The notes beneath the pieces are model-generated. The model was not told where the DNA came from. It did not search any database and worked only from the letters and a program-made list of their open reading frames with translations. 64,000 nt of DNA from Alphaproteobacteria bacterium (GTDB lineage Bacteria; Pseudomonadota; Alphaproteobacteria; UBA828). Below, in pieces: positions 10,036-16,560 of this stretch. Both the position numbers and the translations under genes were made by a program. Location of the stretch: NCBI GenBank assembly GCA_022820945.1, contig JAJEEP010000140.1, forward strand, positions 39,390 to 103,389. The letters run 5' to 3'. Position 1 is the stretch's first letter. Every line of letters starts with the position of its first letter.

Positions 10036-10660
10036 CGAGCAGACGGTTGTGGGCCCGGGCGTACTCCATGATGAGGGAGTGTTTAATGTCGTTGACGCTG
10101 CCGTGCACGAGCGCGCCCTTGCCGGTCAGCCCGAAGCGGAACACGGTCAGCTCGTGGCGGAGGAAGCGCAACTCGACCTCCTTCTCCAAGATTGGTGTGG
10201 GCCTGTCCTCACCCTCGCGTTTGACGCTGACCACGACCTGGACCGGGACCGGCGTCGGCTGAATTGGGTCCTCAAGCCGGTAGGCCTGGACGTTGACGAT
10301 CCATTCGCCCGGCACGATGCCACGACTGTAGACAATCTCGTAATTGATGTCGGTAAGGTCTTGAAATAAGCCGAGATCGTCGCGTAGCAAATTGACCACC
10401 TCGTTACCCTTGTTGGGAAAACCCACGGGCACCCGCTCCGGCGCCTTGACCCACAGATCGATGTCGGCATCGCGGTCCGACGCCCACAGGAGCTCGATGA
10501 TCACGTTGCCCGGATCGCTAATTCCGTCGGTCTCGCTCTCGACCTCGGCACCGGGGTTGAGGAACGGCAGCAGCATGAGCACCATCGCGACGAAAGCGGA
10601 GAGCGCGAGCAGCGTGACGTCGCGAAAGATCGTGCCGCTGTCGTCGTCAAACTCGTCCAT
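10016..10660 (-). CDS. ExbD/TolR-like membrane protein, divergent
   Basis: A 214-residue protein with one N-terminal transmembrane helix (about residues 15-34) preceded by FRDVTLL. The Asp just before the helix is placed like the proton-carrying Asp of ExbD and TolR. The rest is probably periplasmic and contains an ADIDLWVKAP segment and a YSRGIVPGEWIVNVQAY stretch that looks like a beta-rich domain, unlike canonical ExbD. The assignment rests on topology, the Asp and the ExbB-like neighbour overlapping by 14 bases. The partner protein for force transfer is unknown. Confidence 0.62.
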   Translation of the reverse strand: MDEFDDDSGTIFRDVTLLALSAFVAMVLMLLPFLNPGAEVESETDGISDPGNVIIELLWASDRDADIDLWVKAPERVPVGFPNKGNEVVNLLRDDLGLFQDLTDINYEIVYSRGIVPGEWIVNVQAYRLEDPIQPTPVPVQVVVSVKREGEDRPTPILEKEVELRFLRHELTVFRFGLTGKGALVHGSVNDIKHSLIMEYARAHNRLLDERPGG

Positions 10661-11291
10661 TGGCCGCGAGCAGCTCGCTGTAGAGGGTGGAAGTGCCGGT
10701 CGCCAGCATACGGTAGTTGACGGTCAGCCAGAGGCCCAATATGGCGCCTTCGAGTGTCGTATAGAGCGCCACCGACATGCCGCTGATGAGGGTCGAGATC
10801 ATCGGCTGCACGGCGGCGAGGGTGCCGGCCTCCTCCGCCGAGACGCCGGAGAGCGCGATGATGAAGCCTGCCACCGTGCCGATCAGCCCGAGCACCACCA
10901 GTGCAGCCGCGATTTGTCGTACCACCGCGATACGGCTGAAGAGCCGTGCCTTGAGCGCCTCGGCCATCAACTCCGGGCGCACGGACGCACGGGTCCAGTC
11001 GGGAGGAAGGTCCACCGCCCTGCCCTCCTCCAGCCTGTTGAGGGCGGCGCTCGTCTTGAACAGGCGGTAACCGCAGAGTGCGAGACCCACCGCGAAGACA
11101 CCGAAAATGACGAAGACGAGACCGGTGGGGTCCGCCTCGGCGATCCGCGCAATCCAGCCCTGCGCGCCAGCGAGCCCGAGCAGCGCCGCGCCCACGATAT
11201 TGACGATCAGGAACCGGTAGAGGAGCAGATAGCGGCGCAACCGGTCGACTCCTGGGTCGTGGCGGCGGCCTGGCCCGTGCGCGGTGCTCAC
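10647..11291 (-). CDS. MotA/TolQ/ExbB-family proton channel protein
   Basis: A 214-residue polytopic protein with the MotA_ExbB domain. The segment VLGLIGTVAGFIIALSGV (about residues 133-150) matches the conserved GLxGTVxG helix of ExbB and TolQ, followed by ISTLISGMSVALYTTLEGAILGL. Two further hydrophobic segments lie near the N-terminus. In this family five such subunits surround two ExbD-type helices and convert proton flow to motion. It is the first gene of the coupled operon ending in scpB. No TonB, TolA or flagellar partner is nearby. Confidence 0.78.
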   Translation of the reverse strand: MSTAHGPGRRHDPGVDRLRRYLLLYRFLIVNIVGAALLGLAGAQGWIARIAEADPTGLVFVIFGVFAVGLALCGYRLFKTSAALNRLEEGRAVDLPPDWTRASVRPELMAEALKARLFSRIAVVRQIAAALVVLGLIGTVAGFIIALSGVSAEEAGTLAAVQPMISTLISGMSVALYTTLEGAILGLWLTVNYRMLATGTSTLYSELLAANGRV

Positions 11292-11401
11292 GCTGGCCCA
11301 CCGCGCCCAAGCGACTGTTTCCGACCGTCTATCGAACGCCGGCGCCTGTCAATGGCGGTGTCCTAGTCCAGCGAACGATGGAGGAAGAGGAGGCCCGGTT
11401 A

Positions 11402-11689
11402 TCAGGCCGCAGCGAAACGCTCCACCGTGATTTGCTGAGCACGATCGCGCGCCTGCCAAAGATCGTAGGCCATTTGCATACCAAGCCAGGTCTCGGGCGT
11501 GGAGCCGAACGCCTTCGACAACCGTATTGCCATGTCGACCGAAATGCCCGTGCGCTCGTTCACGAGTTCGGAAAGCGCCTGTCGCGTGACCCCAAGCCCC
11601 TGAGCGGCCCGCGTCACGGTGAGCCCCAGGGGCTCCAGACATTGCCGCTTCACGATCCCACCCGGATGCGGCGGATTGTGCATCGCCAT
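11402..11689 (-). CDS. higA: HigA-family antitoxin (XRE-type HTH)
   Basis: A 95-residue protein starting MAMHNPPHPGGIVK, the standard N-terminus of HigA addiction-module antitoxins, followed by a helix-turn-helix (TRAAQGLGVTRQALSELVNERTG region) and AIRLSKAFGSTPETWLGMQ. HigA neutralises HigB mRNA interferase and represses the promoter. No complete HigB is present; only a short remnant lies just upstream. The start at 11689 was chosen on homology. With no toxin it may be an orphan regulator or an anti-addiction relic. Confidence 0.88.
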   Translation of the reverse strand: MAMHNPPHPGGIVKRQCLEPLGLTVTRAAQGLGVTRQALSELVNERTGISVDMAIRLSKAFGSTPETWLGMQMAYDLWQARDRAQQITVERFAAA

Positions 11690-11700
11690 GACCCGTCTCC

Positions 11701-11769
11701 TCAGTGATAGTCGACATAATCGCCACAGGTCGCCAGCCTGTGCCTCCGGGCGGCGGGACAGTCTATCAT
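11701..11769 (-). pseudogene. Remnant of higB toxin gene
   Basis: A 22-codon frame on the minus strand ends GDYVDYH just 11 bases before higA. This matches the usual C-terminus of HigB toxins (DYxDYH-type ending), and higB normally precedes higA with this spacing. The frame opens with ATG and Met-Ile, as HigB often does, but the roughly 70 residues expected between are missing, suggesting an in-frame internal deletion. The match is short, so this rests mainly on position and the final seven residues. Confidence 0.5.
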
Positions 11770-11800
11770 TCCCCAATCCCCAGTTACCGGAGAAACCCGA

Positions 11801-12940
11801 ATGATTGAGGCCGACGCCTTCCTGGAGCCCGCGCGGGATCGCGGGTTCTCGTTCTACACTGGCGTCCCCTGCTCCTTCCTGACCCCGCTGATCAATCGGG
11901 TGATCTCCGACCCCGCTCTCGCCTATGTCGGCGCGGCGAGCGAAGGCGAGGCGGTCGCGTTAGCGGCGGGCGCCTGGCTCGCGGGCAAGCGCACAGTCGT
12001 GATGTGCCAGAACTCCGGCCTCGGCAATACAGTCAATCCGCTGACCTCGCTCAACTATCCCTTCCGTATTCCGACACTCATGATCGTCACTTGGCGCGGG
12101 CAGCCGGGGCTCAAGGACGAGCCACAACATGCGCTCATGGGCAAGGTGACGGGAACGCTCCTGGAAACCATCGCCATCGGCCATGCCGGCTTCCCCAGGG
12201 AGGTCCAAGCCGTGCCCGCGACACTCGACCGGGCCGAGCAGGCCATGGAGGCCGACGAGTTGCCCTTTGCGCTCATCATGGAGAAGGGCAGCGTGCGCGA
12301 CGATGGCCTCGATCAGCCGAACCAACCCATCCGCCCGCGCGGCCGAATCGAAGACCTGCGCGAGGGCGGCGAGCGCCCGGCTCGGATCGAACTCCTACGC
12401 TGCGTTCAGGCGCTGGTGCCGGCGGAAACCCCCGTAGTCGCGACCACCGGCAAGACCGGGCGCGAACTCTTCACGCTCGAAGACCGCGCCCAGCAGCTCT
12501 ACCAAGTGGGCTCCATGGGTTGTGCCTCGGCGATGGGCCTCGGCATTTCACTCAACACGACCCGCACCGTGCTGGTGCTGGACGGCGACGGCGCTGCGCT
12601 GATGAAGCTCGGCACCATGGCGACCATCGGCGCCAACGCCACCGCCAATCTGATCCATGTCCTGCTGGACAACGGTGTGCACGATTCGACCGGCGGCCAG
12701 GCGACCGTCTCACCCAACGTGGATTTCGCCGCCGTTGCCCAGGCCTGCGGCTATCCCAGGACCTACCGCTCAGATACCGAAATAGGTTTCGCCCAAGCCC
12801 TGGAGGCCGCCGTCGCCGATGGCGCGAGGCCGGTGCTGATCCATGCGCAGATTGCGCCCGGCTCCCTCGCCGAGCTGGGCCGGCCCACGATATCGCCCCG
12901 CGATGTGGCACGGCGCTTCCGCACCTTCTTGGCGGGATGA
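11801..12940 (+). CDS. Phosphonopyruvate decarboxylase-type ThDP enzyme
   Basis: A 379-residue thiamine-diphosphate enzyme resembling the phosphonopyruvate decarboxylases of phosphonate biosynthesis (Fom2, AepY type), which give phosphonoacetaldehyde. The N-terminal domain has FYTGVPCSFLTPLIN and the catalytic Glu context AASEGEAVALAAG. The pyrophosphate-binding domain has GDGAALMKLGTMATIG and later DNGVHDSTGGQ. No PEP mutase gene is near, which is unusual for that pathway. A sulfopyruvate decarboxylase fused from two subunits would look similar. It is followed by a TAXI-TRAP transporter, but a 92-base gap with its own promoter-like sequence separates them. Confidence 0.8.
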   Translation: MIEADAFLEPARDRGFSFYTGVPCSFLTPLINRVISDPALAYVGAASEGEAVALAAGAWLAGKRTVVMCQNSGLGNTVNPLTSLNYPFRIPTLMIVTWRGQPGLKDEPQHALMGKVTGTLLETIAIGHAGFPREVQAVPATLDRAEQAMEADELPFALIMEKGSVRDDGLDQPNQPIRPRGRIEDLREGGERPARIELLRCVQALVPAETPVVATTGKTGRELFTLEDRAQQLYQVGSMGCASAMGLGISLNTTRTVLVLDGDGAALMKLGTMATIGANATANLIHVLLDNGVHDSTGGQATVSPNVDFAAVAQACGYPRTYRSDTEIGFAQALEAAVADGARPVLIHAQIAPGSLAELGRPTISPRDVARRFRTFLAG

Positions 12941-12952
12941 GCCAAGCCGGTG

Positions 12953-12969
12953 TGACAGGTAAACTGTCA
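12953..12969. promoter_or_regulatory. Candidate operator upstream of TAXI transporter
   Basis: TGACAG-GTAAA-CTGTCA is a perfect 6-bp inverted repeat with a 5-base centre, located between the decarboxylase and the binding-protein gene, 24 bases before a TATAAT. There is no T-run after it, so it is a poor terminator and a better candidate binding site for a dimeric regulator acting near the -35 region. Confidence 0.4.
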
Positions 12970-12993
12970 TCATGTATCCGGCCAGCGTTGGCG

Positions 12994-12999
12994 TATAAT
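12994..12999 (+). promoter_or_regulatory. Candidate -10 box of TAXI-TRAP operon
   Basis: A perfect TATAAT sits 33 bases before the ATG of the TAXI binding protein in otherwise GC-rich DNA. No convincing -35 box lies 16-18 bases upstream, which would fit an activator-dependent promoter. A GGGAGG ribosome-binding site follows at 13020-13025. Confidence 0.4.
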
Positions 13000-13032
13000 G
13001 TGCCGATGTTGAACTCATAGGGAGGACAGATC

Positions 13033-14031
13033 ATGACGCTACTCAGACTCACGACGTGCGCGCTGGCCGCCGTTGCCCTCATGGGCGCGACCTTCAGCGC
13101 TGCCAACGAGGCGAGCGCGCAGGAGAAGAAGTTCATCTCCATCGGTACCGGTGGACCCACCGGCGTCTATTTCGTGGTCGGCAACTCGGTTTGCCGCATG
13201 GTCCACAAGGAGGCCGCCGAGGGCCGCAAAGAGGGCCGCAAGCACGGCATCCGCTGCGCCGCGCCCTCCACCGGCGGCTCGACCTACAACATCGGCCAGA
13301 TCTGCCAGGGCGAGCTCGACTTCGGCGTCGCCCAGTCCGACTGGCAGTTCCACGCGGTCAACGGCAGCTCCGACAAGGTCACGAACTGCCCCGGCCTGCG
13401 TGCGGTCTTCTCGGTGCACGGCGAGCCCTTCCACCTGATTGCCGGCGCGGACACGGAGATCGGCTCCTTCACCGAGACGAAAGGCAAGCGGTTGAACATC
13501 GGCAACCCCGGCTCCGGCCAGCGCGGCACGACCGAGGTGCTGATGGAAGGCTACGGCCTGACCACCGACGACTTCGCGGCGGCGACTGAGCTGACCTCGA
13601 CCGAGCAGTCTCAGGCCCTCTGCGACGGCAAGATCGACGCCTACGGCTATACGGTCGGCGTGCCCAATGCCGGCGTTTCCGTGGCAACCGACGGCTGTGG
13701 TGCCTACATCGTCAACCTGAACGGCGAGGTCGAGCAGAAGCTGGTGGCCGAGAATCCGTACTATGCCTTCACCACAATCCCGGCCGGCACCTATAAGACC
13801 ACGACCAGCGACGTGACGACGTTCGGCGTGATGGCGACCTTCGTCAGCCACGAGAACGTGCCCGAGGATGTGGTCTACGAGGTCACGCGGGCAGTGATGG
13901 AGAACCTGGACGACTTCAGGTCTTTACATCCCGCCTTCGCCAACCTCGATCCCGCGAACATGATCAAGAACGGTCTGTCCGCGCCGCTTCATGCGGGTGC
14001 GGCCAAGTACTACGCTGAACAGGGCTGGTAA
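13033..14031 (+). CDS. TAXI-family TRAP transporter solute-binding protein
   Basis: A 332-residue periplasmic receptor with a Sec signal peptide (residues 1-30, ending SAQ). The mature protein opens FISIGTGGPTGVYFVVGNSVCR, the TAXI-family glycine-rich hallmark, and later has GGSTYNIGQICQGELDFGVAQSDWQ. TAXI receptors deliver ligands such as glutamate or other carboxylates to fused TRAP permeases; the ligand here is not evident. It has a strong GGGAGG ribosome-binding site and is followed by a hairpin terminator and then the permease. Confidence 0.93.
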   Translation: MTLLRLTTCALAAVALMGATFSAANEASAQEKKFISIGTGGPTGVYFVVGNSVCRMVHKEAAEGRKEGRKHGIRCAAPSTGGSTYNIGQICQGELDFGVAQSDWQFHAVNGSSDKVTNCPGLRAVFSVHGEPFHLIAGADTEIGSFTETKGKRLNIGNPGSGQRGTTEVLMEGYGLTTDDFAAATELTSTEQSQALCDGKIDAYGYTVGVPNAGVSVATDGCGAYIVNLNGEVEQKLVAENPYYAFTTIPAGTYKTTTSDVTTFGVMATFVSHENVPEDVVYEVTRAVMENLDDFRSLHPAFANLDPANMIKNGLSAPLHAGAAKYYAEQGW

Positions 14032-14048
14032 GAGTCCTCGCGATCATG

Positions 14049-14087
14049 ACGGCCGGCACCCCTGAACGGGTGCCGGCCGTTCGTTTT
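14049..14087 (+). terminator. Hairpin with T-rich tail after TAXI binding-protein gene
   Basis: A perfect 13-bp stem (14049-14061 with 14068-14080) closes a six-base loop and is followed by TCGTTTT. It lies between the binding-protein gene and its permease, so it may act as a partial terminator or 3' stabiliser that gives excess binding protein over permease. Confidence 0.75.
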
Positions 14088-14143
14088 CAGATTGTTCCGA
14101 GGCGAACAACACAAAGGGGCGCACGCGCCGGACAGGGGCGCCC

Positions 14144-16519
14144 GTGACGAATAGCGAGCCGAGCGCGGCGGCCACGCCCGCCGACGTTCAAGAGACCCTG
14201 GAGAAGGTCGAGTACCAGGGGCGCCGGCAGGGGCCGCGCCTGGCACTGCTCGTCAGCCTGCTTTGCTTCCTGTGGTCGGTCTACCAGCTCTGGATCGCCT
14301 CGCCCCTGCCCTTCATGTTCGACTTCGCAATCATCGGCGACGTGCCGGCGCGCGGCATTCATCTGTCGTTCGCACTGCTGCTCTGCTTCCTGATGTACCC
14401 GCTGACGCGCCGCTGGAGCGAGCGCGGACTGCCACCGTGGGACATCCTCTGCGCACTCGCCGGCTGCGCCGCGGCCCTCTACCTGTTCTTCGGTTGGGAC
14501 GGCCTCGTCTCCCGTCACGGGCTCCTCTACGTCTGGAATGGCATTCCGGTCGAAGCCATCCTCGGCGGCGTCGGCATCCTGCTGCTGTTGGACGCGACGC
14601 GGCGCGCCATCGGGATACCGCTCGTCATTGTCTGCGCGGTCTTCCTTGTCTACTCGATCTTCGGCCAGTCGATGCCGGACGTCATCTCGCACAAGGGGCT
14701 GAGCCTGAACCGGCTGATCGGTTATCAGTGGCTCACGGGCGAGGCGATTTTCGGCATACCGCTCAGCGTCTCGGTCAGCTTTGTGTTCCTGTTCGTTCTG
14801 TTCGGCGCGTTGCTCGACAAGGCAGGCGCCGGGCAGTACTTCCTCGCGCTCTCCTTCGCCATGGTGGGACGCTTTACCGGCGGGCCGGCCAAGGCGGCAA
14901 TTCTAGCATCGGGCATGACCGGCATGGTCTCCGGTTCGTCGATCGCCAATGTCGTCACGACGGGGACCTTCACCATTCCCGTCATGCGGCGAATCGGCAT
15001 GCCCGCGGTGAAGGCCGGTGCCATCGAGGTGGCAGCGTCGACCAACGGCCAGATCATGCCGCCGATCATGGGAGCGGCCGCCTTTATCATCGCCGAGTTC
15101 ATCGGTATCTCCTATTTCGACGTGGTGGCGGCGGCAGCGATTCCGGCCGTGCTCAGCTATCTCGCGCTGCTCTACATCTCCCACCTGGAGGCCAAGAAGC
15201 TCGGGCTCAAGGGCCTACCGCGGGTCGAGATTCCGCCGTTTCGGAAGACCTTTCTCAGCGGCGCCCATCACCTGATACCCATCTTCATTCTGGTCTATCT
15301 GCTGATGGTCGAGCGCTGGAGCGCGCACAGCGCGGTCTTCTATTCGATTCTCTCGGTGATGGGGATCATCGTCGTCAGGCGGATCATCGCGTCGGTCCGC
15401 GGCGGCGATCAACCCATGGGCGAGGCGGTGCGCGACGGCTTCACCGAGGTCTACATCGGCATGGTCGCAGGCGCGCGGAACATGATCGGCATCGCCGTTG
15501 CCGTCGCCGCTGCAGGCATCATCGTGGGTGCTGTCTCCTCCACAGGCCTCAACAACGCTATGGTGGGCGTCGTCGAGGCGATCGCCGGCGGCAACGTCTA
15601 CATCCTGCTCGGGCTGACTGCGATCCTCTGCATCATTCTCGGCATGGGCCTGCCGACCACCGCCAACTACCTGGTCGTCGCCTCGCTGCTGGCCGGCGTG
15701 CTGGTGGAGCTGGGCAATGCAGCGGGGCTCGTCCTGCCGCTCATCGCCATCCACCTCTATGTCTTCTATTACGGCTTGCTGGCGGATTCGACGCCACCCG
15801 TCTGCCTTGCCGCCTTCGCGGCCTCGGCCATATCGAGGGCGGATCCGCTGAAGACCGGCGTGCAGTCCTTCATGTACGACATCCGCACGGCCATCCTGCC
15901 GCTGGTCTTCCTGTTCAACACGGAGCTGCTGCTGATCGGTGTCGAGAGCATCTGGCACGGGGCGCTGGTCGCGGTCATGTCGCTGCTCGCGATCCTTGCC
16001 TTCAGCTCGCTCACCCAGGGTTGGATGTTCGTCAAGGTACGCTGGTACGAGGCGATTCTGCTCGCCGCGGCCTGCTTCATGCTGTTCCGCCCCGGCTTCT
16101 TCATGGACCATATCGCGCCGCCCTTCGAACCGGTCGCGTTCCAGTCCTTCATCTCCAGCACGTTCACGCCGGAGCCAGGCCGCCAGGTTCGCCTGCACGT
16201 GACGCGGGAGACCGACTACGGCGAGCGTTACAAACTGTTCGTGCTGGAAACCCCGGTGGAACAGGCAACGACGCCGGCGGAGACCTTCGGCGTCGGGCTC
16301 GAGCGGGAGGAGGACGGCCGCTACGCCGTGGTCGACCTCGCCTGGAACGGGCTGGCGGAGCAGGCGGGCCTGGACTGGGGCGACTACGTCACGGACGTGG
16401 ACGTGGAGCAGACCGACCTGCCGCCCAAGGAGCTCATCTATCCTGTCGGCCTCGCGTTGCTGGGCCTAGTCTTCCTGTCGCAACTCGTGCGCGGAAGGCG
16501 TGCCGCGCGGGCGTCATAG
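14144..16519 (+). CDS. TRAP transporter fused permease (small plus large subunit)
   Basis: A 791-residue polytopic protein combining the small (DctQ-like) and large (DctM-like) TRAP subunits, as is standard for TAXI systems. The start is GTG at 14144. The DctM part includes GMTGMVSGSSIANVVTTGTFTIPVM and IILGMGLPTTANYLVVA. After the last DctM helices a soluble segment of about 100 residues (about 665-765) contains AWNGLAEQAGLDWGDYVTDVDVE, which resembles a PDZ-like fold (DUF3394-type tail), followed by a final transmembrane helix. Its role is unknown. It is transcribed with the upstream TAXI receptor. Confidence 0.93.
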   Translation: MTNSEPSAAATPADVQETLEKVEYQGRRQGPRLALLVSLLCFLWSVYQLWIASPLPFMFDFAIIGDVPARGIHLSFALLLCFLMYPLTRRWSERGLPPWDILCALAGCAAALYLFFGWDGLVSRHGLLYVWNGIPVEAILGGVGILLLLDATRRAIGIPLVIVCAVFLVYSIFGQSMPDVISHKGLSLNRLIGYQWLTGEAIFGIPLSVSVSFVFLFVLFGALLDKAGAGQYFLALSFAMVGRFTGGPAKAAILASGMTGMVSGSSIANVVTTGTFTIPVMRRIGMPAVKAGAIEVAASTNGQIMPPIMGAAAFIIAEFIGISYFDVVAAAAIPAVLSYLALLYISHLEAKKLGLKGLPRVEIPPFRKTFLSGAHHLIPIFILVYLLMVERWSAHSAVFYSILSVMGIIVVRRIIASVRGGDQPMGEAVRDGFTEVYIGMVAGARNMIGIAVAVAAAGIIVGAVSSTGLNNAMVGVVEAIAGGNVYILLGLTAILCIILGMGLPTTANYLVVASLLAGVLVELGNAAGLVLPLIAIHLYVFYYGLLADSTPPVCLAAFAASAISRADPLKTGVQSFMYDIRTAILPLVFLFNTELLLIGVESIWHGALVAVMSLLAILAFSSLTQGWMFVKVRWYEAILLAAACFMLFRPGFFMDHIAPPFEPVAFQSFISSTFTPEPGRQVRLHVTRETDYGERYKLFVLETPVEQATTPAETFGVGLEREEDGRYAVVDLAWNGLAEQAGLDWGDYVTDVDVEQTDLPPKELIYPVGLALLGLVFLSQLVRGRRAARAS

Positions 16520-16560
16520 AGACGGGCGCGGCCCGCACAGCTGCGCCCCTGCTCCACCCT

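Noticed and set aside
16524..16548. Possible terminator between the convergent TRAP permease and flavoprotein genes
   Set aside because: Only a 6-bp GGGCGC/GCGCCC stem with a 13-base loop and no T-run, too weak to report as a feature.
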